DNA from: Syntrophaceae bacterium
Lineage (GTDB): Bacteria; Desulfobacterota; Syntrophia; Syntrophales; UBA2192
Direction of reading: 5' to 3'
Length of the DNA stretch: 64,000 bases
NCBI GenBank assembly: GCA_013177795.1
Contig: JABLXY010000003.1
Location: 812,707 to 876,706, forward strand
Shown here: positions 7,697-15,403 of the stretch, in pieces
Layout of the letters: each line of letters begins with the position of its first letter
Numbering within the stretch: position 1 is the stretch's first letter
Notes under the pieces: generated by a model
Seen by the model: only the letters and a program-made list of their open reading frames with translations
Databases searched by the model: none
What the model was told of the DNA's origin: nothing
Position numbers and translations under genes: made by a program

Positions 7697-7727
7697 AAAC
7701 CCCCGCGGAGGGGGCCGGCGGGGGTTT
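7697..7727. terminator. Second hairpin, probably terminator of the minus-strand microprotein genes
   Basis: AAACCCCCGC and GCGGGGGTTT form a perfect 10-bp stem around an 11-base loop, between the tRNA-Ala terminator and the minus-strand gene ending at 7769. It can fold from either strand, but the T run is short. Confidence 0.55.
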
Positions 7728-7768
7728 CTTCGGACTGCTGCGGACTCGTTGCCGAGCGGGAGAGAAGA

Positions 7769-7894
7769 TCAGGGAACCTGGTTTTCGAGGATGCCCTCGA
7801 GAATGTCCTTTTCGATCTCCTGCATGAGTTTCAGGGAATCGCGCTTCTCCGCTTTCTTGCCGGCCTTGCCGGTCGCTTCCTGGGTTCTCGTCAT
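7769..7894 (-). CDS. 41-aa microprotein
   Basis: A small helical, charged peptide (MTRTQEATGKAGKKAEK at the start, then DSLKLMQEIEKDILEGIL). AAGGAG lies 7 bases before the ATG. Its ATG overlaps the stop codon of the 49-aa gene upstream as ATGA, a classic coupled arrangement, which strongly supports translation of both. Function unknown. Confidence 0.65.
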   Translation of the reverse strand: MTRTQEATGKAGKKAEKRDSLKLMQEIEKDILEGILENQVP

Positions 7895-8040
7895 AGTCTT
7901 GCTCCTTTTTCTTCGTTTTGCTTCCTCGGTTCATCTTCACGGCGCTTGCGCTCTGCGTCACGGCGCCGCGCCTCCACGTACCGATTCCAGTCCTCTTCGC
8001 GGATCCTGGTCTGTGCGGGTTTTCCCCTTTCCTTAGCCAC
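7891..8040 (-). CDS. 49-aa charged microprotein, GTG start
   Basis: Starts at a GTG with GGGAGG 5 bases upstream. The sequence is extremely rich in Arg, Lys and Glu (REEDWNRYVEARRRDAERKR) and is probably a single long helix. It is translationally coupled through ATGA to the 41-aa gene downstream. Function unknown; too short for family assignment. Confidence 0.6.
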   Translation of the reverse strand: MAKERGKPAQTRIREEDWNRYVEARRRDAERKRREDEPRKQNEEKGARL

Positions 8041-8114
8041 CGGTTCCTCCCTTGCGGGCCGAAGCCCCGGTGATTTTTCCTGCCGCCGTTTCCGCCTTGC
8101 GTCTCCACCCGTCC

Positions 8115-8138
8115 GCGGGCGGGGCAAGCCCCGCCCGC
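8115..8138. repeat. Perfect 11-bp hairpin in the microprotein cluster
   Basis: GCGGGCGGGGC and GCCCCGCCCGC are separated by AA. It lies between the 49-aa and 39-aa genes and has no T run, so it is more likely a transcript-stabilising hairpin than a terminator. Confidence 0.5.
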
Positions 8139-8269
8139 AAGCGGATGTCAAGGAGATAGTCAGTGACGTGTTGCAGAAGACGACATGACTGACTATGAGG
8201 AATCGTCGGCTCTCTTCGGTTGTTCAGCCTTTCGGGTTCTTCGGGCCACGCAGCATCGGCCGGGCGGCG

Positions 8270-8389
8270 TCAGGCATACCGGCCGATCGTGCTGGGGTAG
8301 TTCATGGGGTCGATCCAGTACTTGACGTCCAGTTTCCCCTTTTCCCTGCCTTTCTGCTGCCTGTCCGCGCGGACATCGTTCGTCTTCAT
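8270..8389 (-). CDS. 39-aa microprotein, DPMN family
   Basis: AAAGGAG is placed 6 bases before the ATG. The N-terminal half is basic and polar. The C-terminal half reads VKYWIDPMNYPSTIGRYA and matches the neighbouring gene at 8422 (RDWYDPMNFPLIVNRYL) in the pattern W-x-DPMN-aromatic-P-x4-RY. The two are the same length and appear to be a duplicated pair. Function unknown. Confidence 0.7.
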   Translation of the reverse strand: MKTNDVRADRQQKGREKGKLDVKYWIDPMNYPSTIGRYA

Positions 8390-8421
8390 GGCGTGCTCCT
8401 TTTCGGGGCTCTCCGTGACCG

Positions 8422-8541
8422 CTACAGGTAGCGGTTCACGATGAGCGGGAAGTTCATCGGGTCGTACCAGTCCCTGCGCGCGGCCGGTTTCCCGGCCCCG
8501 GGCTGCTTCTTCACGTCCTTGCTGGCCTCTTTCGCCTTCAT
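8422..8541 (-). CDS. 39-aa microprotein, DPMN family (paralogue)
   Basis: AAGGAGG is placed 7 bases before the ATG. A Lys/Ala-rich first half is followed by RDWYDPMNFPLIVNRYL, the same C-terminal signature as the 39-aa product at 8270. Conservation of the tail while the head diverges suggests the tail is the functional part. A third relative with WVDPM is encoded at 12214. Function unknown. Confidence 0.7.
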   Translation of the reverse strand: MKAKEASKDVKKQPGAGKPAARRDWYDPMNFPLIVNRYL

Positions 8542-8567
8542 CGGACAACCTCCTTGCGGCTGCCGTC

Positions 8568-8708
8568 TCAACGGAAAATGACCGGCCCCCTGTCCGGGTA
8601 ATAGGAGCGGCTTGCCGGATCGCCGGGGATTCGCGCGGTGCGTCCTCCCGTCAGGGGCGCCTGGGGGGTCATGTCCGTCTTGGCTCTTGCCGACAACCTG
8701 CCTCTCAT
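8568..8708 (-). CDS. Possible 46-aa microprotein
   Basis: AAGGAG lies 11 bases before the ATG, a little far. The product is basic, with a PGDPASRSYYPDRGP segment near the C-terminus. It is placed in the same orientation directly upstream of the DPMN pair. Support comes from the ribosome site and position only. Confidence 0.4.
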   Translation of the reverse strand: MRGRLSARAKTDMTPQAPLTGGRTARIPGDPASRSYYPDRGPVIFR

Positions 8709-9049
8709 GGTCTTCGCGTCTCCTTCGGGACCCGGCGTTTCTCCCTCGGTTCGACCTTAACCTAGCGGACTCGGGTCTCGAAAAAAATCGGAGGGGGTCT
8801 GAAATCGGGATCAGAAAACTGTGGCCGATTCGTTCAGACGGCGGCTCAGCGGTGCATCGGCGGTTGTCTGATGGGCCCCGAGACGGCCTCCCCGGCGGGA
8901 TTCCCGGCCTTCGAGACGGCGGCCAACACTCCGCGAGACCCGGCGGGGAGCGGCCCGGGGACGGGACCCCGGCTCGCGAAGCATTTGACAACGGGGCCCG
9001 ATCGTATTACACGGTTCGGCACGGAAGAAGGATTTTCGGACAGTCGACC
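8709..9049. other. Intergenic region upstream of the PAS kinase
   Basis: No gene is evident. The plus-strand kinase frame stays open through here, but the composition and lack of a start argue against coding. TTGACA at 8985-8990 with TATTAC/TACACG about 15-17 bases later is the best candidate for the kinase promoter. Confidence 0.4.
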
Positions 9050-11314
9050 ATGGCCCGTGTCAAGTCCAGGGAACAGCTCATCCTCGAGCTGGCGGACCTG
9101 CGCAAGCAGATCGACGAACTGAAGCGCTCCGAGACGGACTGCCTCTTCGAGGAGGGCCTCTACCGGAGCCTGGAGCGGTCCTCCCGCGCCGGCATCTACG
9201 TCCTGCAGGACGGGAAGTTCCGGTTCGTCAACGAGCACGCCGCCCGCTACTGGGGCTACAACCGCGACGAGCTCATCGGGAAGGAGTCCATGAGCCTCGT
9301 GCACCCCGACCACCGCGAGCGCGTCCGGAAGAACGCCATCGCCATGCTCAAGGGCAGGCGCTCGCACCCCTACGAGTTCATGACGATCGGCAAGAACGGC
9401 GACATCCGCTGGATCGCCGAGACGGTCACCCCCATCCACTACCGGGGCAAGCGGGCCGTCCTGGGCAACTCCATGGACGTCACCCGCCAGGTCGCGGCGC
9501 GCACCAAGCTGGCCGAGCTGGAGGCCCTGGAGGCCTCCATCCTGGATGCGATCCCGCACGCCGTCATCGGCCTGCGCAACCGGCGGATCATCTTCGCCAA
9601 CAACGGCGTCGAGAGCGTCTTCGGCAGGAAGGCCTCGGAGCTCATCGGCCGATCCACCCGCCTGCTCTACCCCACCGAGGAGGGGTTCAAGGAGATCGCC
9701 AAGGTGCTCTACTCGAACCTGGAGCGCCACCGCACCTTCAGCCTCGAGTTCACCTGCCGGCGCCGCGACGGCAGCCCCTTCGAGGCCCTGATCAGCGCCT
9801 CGCGCATCGGGGAGACCCTGCATGAGAAGCGCATCGTCATCGTCTACGAGGACATCACCGACCGGCGGCGCGCCGAGGAGTCCTACAAGCTCTTCGCGTC
9901 GAGCGCCCAGGCGGGCGTCTACGTCGTCCAGAACGGCAAGTTCCAGTACGTCAACCACCACGCGGCGGCTTACGCCGGCTACGACGCGTCGGAGCTGGTG
10001 GGCATGAGCTCCATGGGCCTCGTGCACCCCGAGGACCGGGTGAAGGTCCGCAAGCAGTCCCGGGAGATGCTCCGCGGCAGGCGCACCTCGCCGCACGAGT
10101 TCCGCATCGTCACCAAGGACGGGCGCATCCGGTGGATCATGGAGACGGTGACGTTCATCCCCTACCGGGGATCGCGGGCCGTCCTGGGCAACTCCATGGA
10201 CATCACCGAGACCATCGAGGCGCGCAACCGCCTCGAGGCCCTCGAGGCCCTGGAGGCCTCGATCCTGGAGGCCATCCCGCACGCCGTCATCGGCCTGCAG
10301 GACAGGCGGATCATCTTCGCCAACGACGGGGTCCAGGCCGTCTTCGGCTGGGACGCCCTGGAGCTCATCGGCAAGAGCGTCCGCGTCTTCTACCGTTCCG
10401 ACGAGGATTACGAGGAGATCGCGCGGGTCCTCTACGGCGCCCTGGAGAAGCACCGGACCTTCAAGATGGAGTTCCTGTGCCGCCGGAAGGACGGCACCGA
10501 CGTGGACTGCATGATCACGGCCTCCCGCATCGGCGAGAGCCTCCGGGAGGGCAACATCGTCATCACCTACCAGGACATCACGGACCTCAAGCGGGCCAAG
10601 ACGGAGGTGGAGCAGTCGCGGGAGCGCCTGCGCAACCTCTCGGCCCACCTCGAGTCGGCCCGCGAGAAGGAGCGCACCCGCATCGCCCGGGAGCTGCACG
10701 ACGAGCTGGGGCAGCTGCTGACGGCCCTCAACACGGACCTCGTGCTGCTGATGAACAGCGTGCCGCCCGGGCAGACGGACCTGATGAAGCGGGCCGAGGA
10801 CTCGCTGCACCTCGTCGAGATGACCATGCAGACCGTCAAGCGGATCTACATGGACCTGCGGCCCGGGATGCTCGACCACCTCGGGCTGGCCGTGGCGATC
10901 GACTGGCTGGCCAAGGACTTCCAGAAGCGGACGGGCATCCGGTGCGCGGTGTCCATCCATCCCGAGACCCTGCGTCTCGATGCGGACCTGTCCTTCTCCA
11001 TCTACCGCATCGTCCAGGAGACGCTGACGAACATCTCGCGCCACGCCGAGGCGAGCCGCGTGACCATCAGCCTCAGGCAGAGCGCCGGGCGCGTCGAGCT
11101 CGTCGTCCGGGACAACGGCAAGGGGATCACGCAGGAGCAGCTCGCGAAGCCGAACTCCTACGGGCTGCTGGGAATCCGGGAGCGGGCCTACCACTGGGGC
11201 GGCGAGGCCCTCATCACCGGGCGCAGGGGCCAGGGGACGACGGTCAAGGTCAGCATCCCACTCATGGAGAAAGGGGAGGGCAATGAAAAAGATCCGAATC
11301 CTGATCGCCGATGA
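9050..11314 (+). CDS. Multi-PAS sensor histidine kinase, NarX/DegS (HisKA_3) type
   Basis: A soluble sensor of about 754 residues with no membrane segment. After an N-terminal coiled coil come four PAS domains (roughly 38-145, 160-275, 285-390, 405-520), a linker coil, a HisKA_3 dimerisation domain with phosphoacceptor His550 in RIARELHDELGQ, and a HATPase domain with DNGKGI. PAS1-PAS2 and PAS3-PAS4 are a duplicated pair: phrases such as RAVLGNSMD and IPHAVIGL recur in both halves. It is followed with a 32-base overlap by its response regulator. The start at 9050 is chosen because the coiled coil begins there; its ribosome site is weak. Confidence 0.92.
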   Translation: MARVKSREQLILELADLRKQIDELKRSETDCLFEEGLYRSLERSSRAGIYVLQDGKFRFVNEHAARYWGYNRDELIGKESMSLVHPDHRERVRKNAIAMLKGRRSHPYEFMTIGKNGDIRWIAETVTPIHYRGKRAVLGNSMDVTRQVAARTKLAELEALEASILDAIPHAVIGLRNRRIIFANNGVESVFGRKASELIGRSTRLLYPTEEGFKEIAKVLYSNLERHRTFSLEFTCRRRDGSPFEALISASRIGETLHEKRIVIVYEDITDRRRAEESYKLFASSAQAGVYVVQNGKFQYVNHHAAAYAGYDASELVGMSSMGLVHPEDRVKVRKQSREMLRGRRTSPHEFRIVTKDGRIRWIMETVTFIPYRGSRAVLGNSMDITETIEARNRLEALEALEASILEAIPHAVIGLQDRRIIFANDGVQAVFGWDALELIGKSVRVFYRSDEDYEEIARVLYGALEKHRTFKMEFLCRRKDGTDVDCMITASRIGESLREGNIVITYQDITDLKRAKTEVEQSRERLRNLSAHLESAREKERTRIARELHDELGQLLTALNTDLVLLMNSVPPGQTDLMKRAEDSLHLVEMTMQTVKRIYMDLRPGMLDHLGLAVAIDWLAKDFQKRTGIRCAVSIHPETLRLDADLSFSIYRIVQETLTNISRHAEASRVTISLRQSAGRVELVVRDNGKGITQEQLAKPNSYGLLGIRERAYHWGGEALITGRRGQGTTVKVSIPLMEKGEGNEKDPNPDRR

Positions 11315-11921
11315 TCACCCCATCGTCCGCGAGGGCTACAAGAAGATCCTGATGAGCCAGCCCGACATGGACGTCACCGGCGAGGCCGGCAACGGGCAGG
11401 AGGTCCTGGACCTGATCCAGAAGAGGGACTTCGATCTCATCCTGCTGGACATCTCCATGCCCGGGCGCAGCGGCCTCGAGATCCTCAAGGAGCTCAAGGG
11501 GCGCAAGCCGCACCTGCCGGTCATGATCCTGAGCATCTACCCCGAGGAGCAGTACGCCGTGCGGGCCTTCCGGGACGGCGCCTCGGGCTACCTCACGAAG
11601 GCCAGCACGCCCAAGGAGCTCATCGCGGCGATCCGCAAGGTCTCCCAGGGCGGCCGCTACGTCACGGAGGCCCTGGCCGAGAAGCTCACCTACTTCCTCC
11701 ACGGCGACGTGGACAAGGCGCCCCACGAGAAGCTCTCCGACCGGGAGTACCAGGTCATGCTGCTCATCGCCTCGGGCAAGACAGTGACCCAGATCGCCGA
11801 GGAGCTGTGCCTGAGCGTCAAGACGATCAGCACCTACCGCCGTCACATCCTGGAGAAGATGCAGTTCACCACGAACGCCGAGATCACCATGTACGCCATC
11901 CAGAACAAGCTGCTCGGCTAA
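11283..11921 (+). CDS. NarL/FixJ-family response regulator
   Basis: 212 residues: a receiver domain with acidic pocket ADD (10-11), phosphoacceptor Asp56 in LLDISMPG and a conserved Lys in YLTKAS, then a LuxR-type helix-turn-helix (LSDREYQVMLLIASGKT through SVKTISTYRRHI). The overlapping start within the kinase gene shows they form one two-component pair. Downstream targets are not visible. The stop lies 5 bases before a 129-bp inverted-repeat element. Confidence 0.95.
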   Translation: MKKIRILIADDHPIVREGYKKILMSQPDMDVTGEAGNGQEVLDLIQKRDFDLILLDISMPGRSGLEILKELKGRKPHLPVMILSIYPEEQYAVRAFRDGASGYLTKASTPKELIAAIRKVSQGGRYVTEALAEKLTYFLHGDVDKAPHEKLSDREYQVMLLIASGKTVTQIAEELCLSVKTISTYRRHILEKMQFTTNAEITMYAIQNKLLG

Positions 11922-11926
11922 AAATT

Positions 11927-12055
11927 GGGGACGTTGGTAACTTATTGGACAAACTCCAGACTACTCGATAATTACGAATGAACGTCCTACCAGCAAGCTG
12001 CTGGGTATTTATCCGGTAGGGAATGAAGTTTGTCCAATAAGTTACCAACGTCCCC
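11927..12055. repeat. 129-bp element with perfect 29-bp terminal inverted repeats
   Basis: The arm at 11927-11955 starts GGGGACGTTGGTAAC and is the exact reverse complement of 12027-12055. The 71-base centre contains CCTACC...GGTAGG and CAGCAAGCTGCTG, so the whole can fold into a branched structure. It is noncoding. The form resembles a MITE or a REP-type element mobilised in trans. Confidence 0.8.
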
Positions 12056-12213
12056 GATCCGTCGGACGCGCTCTGATGCCCGGCGCGGGTTTCGTCCTAT
12101 CCCGTCTTCGGGAAATGTCCTATGCGCGATTCGGAGGAGCGCCGATTGCCGCGGCGGGGCCGTCGGCGTAGAGTGGCGTCCATGCAAGACAGCCACATCC
12201 AAGGAGTCGCGCC

Positions 12214-12339
12214 ATGACGAGAAAAGAGATCAGCCGAAAAGACCGCAAGCGGGAACTGATTACCCGCGAACTGCTCAACGGCCGCAACTGGGTGGACCCC
12301 ATGTGCGGGCCGATGGACGTCACGGGAACCAAGCGGTAA
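12214..12339 (+). CDS. 41-aa microprotein with WVDPM motif
   Basis: AAGGAG is placed 7 bases before the ATG. A basic helix (MTRKEISRKDRKRELITREL) is followed by NGRNWVDPMCGPMDVTGTKR. The W-x-DPM core matches the two 39-aa products encoded at 8270 and 8422, although the flanks differ. A strong terminator follows, so this is probably a free-standing gene. Function unknown. Confidence 0.65.
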   Translation: MTRKEISRKDRKRELITRELLNGRNWVDPMCGPMDVTGTKR

Positions 12340-12364
12340 AGCGCCGTCCGGAAGAGCGGCGAAA

Positions 12365-12398
12365 AGAGAAGGCGGGGGCCTTGGCTCCCGCCTTCTCT
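12365..12398. terminator. Bidirectional terminator between converging genes
   Basis: AGAGAAGGCGGG pairs with CCCGCCTTCTCT as a perfect 12-bp stem, between the microprotein gene and the 3' end of the pyrophosphatase gene on the opposite strand. Confidence 0.75.
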
Positions 12399-12415
12399 GT
12401 TTCGGCCCCGGCCGC

Positions 12416-14068
12416 CTAGCCCGTGCGGATGAGCTCCATCAGGCAGGGGACGAGCTGCTTCTTGCGCGACAGGACCCCCTTGAGCAGGAAGACGTTCTCG
12501 TCCACCTTCGGGTAGCGGATCCGGGCCAGGAAGACCGGGTCTCCCTGCACGAAGAGCGTGCTGTCGAGCTCCGTGATGTCCGTCACCATGAGCGCGCTGA
12601 AGAGGTTGCCCGTTCTGGCCTGCTGCCGGGCGAGCCCCTCGAGGATCTCGTCCCGGCGGTCCAGGATCTCCGCCATGCTCGTCACCTCCACCTGGCTCAC
12701 CGTAAAGGCGCCCTTGCCCTCCCCGAAGTGCTTCATGTCCAGCGCGAGGATCTCGTCGACGGGCCTGCGCGCCACCATGGAGGCCGCCGCCATGATGTCC
12801 CGCCCGAACGCGTCGATGGGCAGGTCCGTGAGGGTCGAGAGGTACTCGGCCGTGCGCCGGTCCGCCTCCGTCGTCGTGGCCGAGCGCAGGATGACCGTGT
12901 CGGAGAGGATGCCCGCCAGCAGGATCGAGGCGATCTCCTTGCGCATGGGCACCCGGCAGTCCTGGTAGAGGCCCGCGATGATCGTGGAGGTGGCCCCCAC
13001 GGGCCTGTTGAGGAACGTGATGGGGTAGTTCGTGTGCACGTTGCCCAGCCGGTGGTGATCGATGATCTCGAGGATCCGGTAGTGCTCCGCGCCTTCCACG
13101 GCCTGGGAGAGCTCGTTGTGGTCCACCAGGATGAGCTCGATGTCAGCCTCCCGCATCAGGTCACTCTGGGAGAGCACGCCCACCACGCAGCCCCCCGCGT
13201 CGACGACGGGCAGGGAGCGGGAGACGGACGTCAGGAGCCGCTCCCGCACGGCGCCGATGTAATCCTCTTCCCTGACCGGCTTGAGGGACCTGTCGCCCGT
13301 GTGCCCCACGGGTGAGGAGTGGAGGGCGAGCCACGACGAGGTCGAGGTGTCGTAGGGGGAGATGAGGATGGAGACCCCGTTGGCCTCGGCCCTCTGCTTG
13401 AGCTCGCGGCGGATGGGCTTCGCGCCCGTGACGATGAGCACCCGCACCTTCCGCTCGATCACGCAGTCCTGCACGTCCTCGCGGTTGCCGACCAGGACGA
13501 TCGTGTTGGCCGGCTGCATGGCCCCGATGTGCTCCCGGAAGGCGTCGTACTCGTAGGCCGCCACCGCGATCTGGGCCTGAAAGACCGTGTCTGCGTCGAA
13601 GACGGTCACGGGCTGGGCCCCGAGGGTCTTGACGAGCAGCGAGACGGAGGTGGGGAAGACGCCCTTGCGCTCCGGGTCGATCTTGCGGAGCATGTTCCGG
13701 GCGAAGGCGTTGAAGTGCAGGATCGAGTCGAGCCGCCCGCCCTCGTCGACGATGGGCAGCATCTTGAAGCCGCCCTTGTCGAGGATCTCGAGGGCCTGCC
13801 AGAGCGGCATGTCGCGGGGCACCGTCACGGCCCCGCGGTTCATGTGGTTGCGGACCTTGGGGATCAGCTCGCCGAAGAACTCGGGGGCGGGCTCGCCGAA
13901 GCGCTCGAGAACATACTCCGTCTGGAGGTTCATGCTCCCGCACCGGGCGGCGAAGCAGTTTGCTTGCCCCTGGGCCCGCTTCAGCTCGGCGCAGGCGATG
14001 GCCGAGACGATGGAGTCCGTGTCGGGGTTCCGGTGGCCGAAGACGAGGATTTTCTTCTCCCGTGCCAT
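12416..14068 (-). CDS. ppaC: Family II inorganic pyrophosphatase with CBS and DRTGG regulatory domains
   Basis: 550 residues. It hydrolyses pyrophosphate to phosphate in the cytoplasm with Mn/Co. The DHH catalytic core is split: GHRNPDTDS at the N-terminus, then after a roughly 250-residue insert VDHNELSQA and IIDHHRLGN, with SRKKQL near the C-terminus for substrate binding. The insert holds a CBS domain, a DRTGG-like domain and a second CBS domain, the arrangement that makes CBS-pyrophosphatases respond to adenine nucleotides. The length is normal for the CBS form and far above the roughly 310 residues of the simple enzyme. Confidence 0.93.
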   Translation of the reverse strand: MAREKKILVFGHRNPDTDSIVSAIACAELKRAQGQANCFAARCGSMNLQTEYVLERFGEPAPEFFGELIPKVRNHMNRGAVTVPRDMPLWQALEILDKGGFKMLPIVDEGGRLDSILHFNAFARNMLRKIDPERKGVFPTSVSLLVKTLGAQPVTVFDADTVFQAQIAVAAYEYDAFREHIGAMQPANTIVLVGNREDVQDCVIERKVRVLIVTGAKPIRRELKQRAEANGVSILISPYDTSTSSWLALHSSPVGHTGDRSLKPVREEDYIGAVRERLLTSVSRSLPVVDAGGCVVGVLSQSDLMREADIELILVDHNELSQAVEGAEHYRILEIIDHHRLGNVHTNYPITFLNRPVGATSTIIAGLYQDCRVPMRKEIASILLAGILSDTVILRSATTTEADRRTAEYLSTLTDLPIDAFGRDIMAAASMVARRPVDEILALDMKHFGEGKGAFTVSQVEVTSMAEILDRRDEILEGLARQQARTGNLFSALMVTDITELDSTLFVQGDPVFLARIRYPKVDENVFLLKGVLSRKKQLVPCLMELIRTG

Positions 14069-14196
14069 GTCTGTGCTTCCGTCGCGATCGTCCTGTGAAT
14101 GTCCTGCATGCTAGGGGACGCACCCGCAAGAATCAAGTGCCTTTTTCCTCCCCCGTTCCGCCCAAAATGGTCGCGGCGTGGCAGGCATCTTGCAAC

Positions 14197-14225
14197 TTGA
14201 TGGGAGATGGGAATCGTGCTAAACA
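14197..14225 (+). promoter_or_regulatory. Candidate promoter of the L,D-transpeptidase gene
   Basis: TTGATG (14197-14202), 17-bp spacer, TAAACA (14220-14225) inside CGTGCTAAACA; the ATG is about 29 bases further on. Confidence 0.5.
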
Positions 14226-14253
14226 CGGCACGGAACTGCCAGGTCCGTTGACG

Positions 14254-14817
14254 ATGAACGCTCGCCCTCTGTCCTTCATGCTGAGACTTTTCACGGCCCT
14301 CGTCGCCGTCCCGGCCCTCCTTTCCCTCACCGCGGCGTCCGCCGCGGACAAGCCCTCGGCGCCCGTGGCGTCTTTCACGGAAGTCTCACCAGCCCCTGCG
14401 GACCGCATCGTCGTCGAGAAGGCGAAGCGGACGCTCACGCTCTACAGGCAGGACAAGGAGATCAGGACGTACAAGGTCGCCCTGGGCCGCGACCCCGTCG
14501 GTCCCAAGGTCCGGCAGGGCGACAACAAGACGCCCGAAGGCGTGTACTTCGTGGATTACAAGATCCGCCACAGCATATACCACCGGGCCCTCCACCTTTC
14601 CTACCCCAACCGGGACGATGTGGAGCGGGCCAGGGCGCTGGGCGTGCCGCCGGGGGGCAGCATCATGATCCACGGCATGAAGGAGGACAAGCTCTGGATG
14701 GGCGACGTGCAGTACCTGTTCAACTGGACCAACGGCTGCATCGCCCTGACCAACCCCGAGATGGAGGAACTGTGGGACCTCGTCTCGGTCTGGACGCCGG
14801 TGGAGATCAGGCCGTAA
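14254..14817 (+). CDS. L,D-transpeptidase (YkuD domain), exported
   Basis: 187 residues. A signal peptide (LFTALVAVPALLSLTAASA) leads to a YkuD domain starting at DRIVVEKAKRTLTLYRQDKE. The active-site signature is present: His in SIMIHGM and, downstream, NWTNGCIALTN with the catalytic Cys. These enzymes form 3-3 crosslinks or attach proteins to peptidoglycan in the periplasm. It lacks a LysM domain, unlike the neighbour at 15404. An alternative start at 14278 is possible. It is transcribed alone, convergent with the lipoprotein gene. Confidence 0.88.
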   Translation: MNARPLSFMLRLFTALVAVPALLSLTAASAADKPSAPVASFTEVSPAPADRIVVEKAKRTLTLYRQDKEIRTYKVALGRDPVGPKVRQGDNKTPEGVYFVDYKIRHSIYHRALHLSYPNRDDVERARALGVPPGGSIMIHGMKEDKLWMGDVQYLFNWTNGCIALTNPEMEELWDLVSVWTPVEIRP

Positions 14818-14940
14818 TCAGTCGGCGCCGGCCGGATGCTCTGCGGAGCGCCTTGCCTGCCGATGTGTGACGAAGGGTCTCCACGCGAAGTTAGGAAGCT
14901 GCGAAGGTAAGAAGCGAGGAAAAAGAAAAGGGCGAAGAAA

Positions 14941-14977
14941 AGAAAAAGGCGGCGCCGGTGAGACCGGGGCCGCCTTT
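14941..14977 (-). terminator. Terminator of the lipoprotein gene
   Basis: AAAGGCGGC (14945-14953) pairs with GCCGCCTTT (14969-14977), with a GCCGGT/ACCGG inner stem. On the minus strand it is followed by TTTTTCTTTTC, as expected for the convergent lipoprotein transcript. Confidence 0.8.
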
Positions 14978-15018
14978 CCGTTTGTGCCTTTCGGCGTTGG
15001 GACCCGTGGGCCGCTTCG

Positions 15019-15351
15019 TTACTTCTTCATGGACTTCATGAAGATCGCCTCGGCCTTCTTCGCGTTGTCCTCGGCCAGCTTGGCCGCCGCTTCCGCGCGG
15101 GCTGCCGCCGCTTCGGCCTTGGCGGCCGCCTCGTTGGCCTGCGCGGCCTGGCGGGAGGCGTCCGCGACGCCGGCCTTGGCTGCGGCCGCGTCCCTGGAGG
15201 CCTGGTCGGCCTTCATCTGCGCCTGGTCCACTTTCGAGGAGAGCTCGTTGAGCCTGGCGTTGATCTTGTCCAGGTCACCCGTCGTGGCGCAGCCCGTGAA
15301 GAGCGCTGCAGCAAAGACCAGCACCATGAGAACGACAAAACGTGACTTCAT
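15019..15351 (-). CDS. Braun-type outer-membrane lipoprotein, C-terminal Lys
   Basis: 110 residues. A signal peptide with lipobox LFTGC is followed by a long Ala-rich heptad helix (KINARLNELSSKVDQAQMKAD onwards), as in Lpp. The protein ends MKSMKK, and a C-terminal Lys is what L,D-transpeptidases use to join Lpp to peptidoglycan. It is encoded 52 bases downstream of a LysM L,D-transpeptidase on the same strand. AAAGGAGG lies 8 bases before the ATG. It is longer than E. coli Lpp (78), so the tethering helix would be longer. Confidence 0.82.
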   Translation of the reverse strand: MKSRFVVLMVLVFAAALFTGCATTGDLDKINARLNELSSKVDQAQMKADQASRDAAAAKAGVADASRQAAQANEAAAKAEAAAARAEAAAKLAEDNAKKAEAIFMKSMKK

Positions 15352-15403
15352 CCCAAATACCTCCTTTGATATAAGATTTGAAAGGATTGGCCCCCTCTCT
15401 TGA

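Noticed and set aside
8612..9049. Upstream in-frame extension of the PAS kinase
   Set aside because: The extension has no domain, has unusual composition and overlaps minus-strand microprotein genes. The coiled coil and the natural start are at 9050.
8846..11194. 782-codon open frame on the minus strand opposite the PAS kinase
   Set aside because: Antisense shadow of a GC-rich gene. The translation is Val/Asp/Gly/His-rich without domains, while the plus strand encodes a complete kinase.
14867..15403. 178-codon Ala-rich plus-strand frame
   Set aside because: It is the complement of the Ala-rich lipoprotein gene on the minus strand, which has a lipobox and a strong ribosome site.
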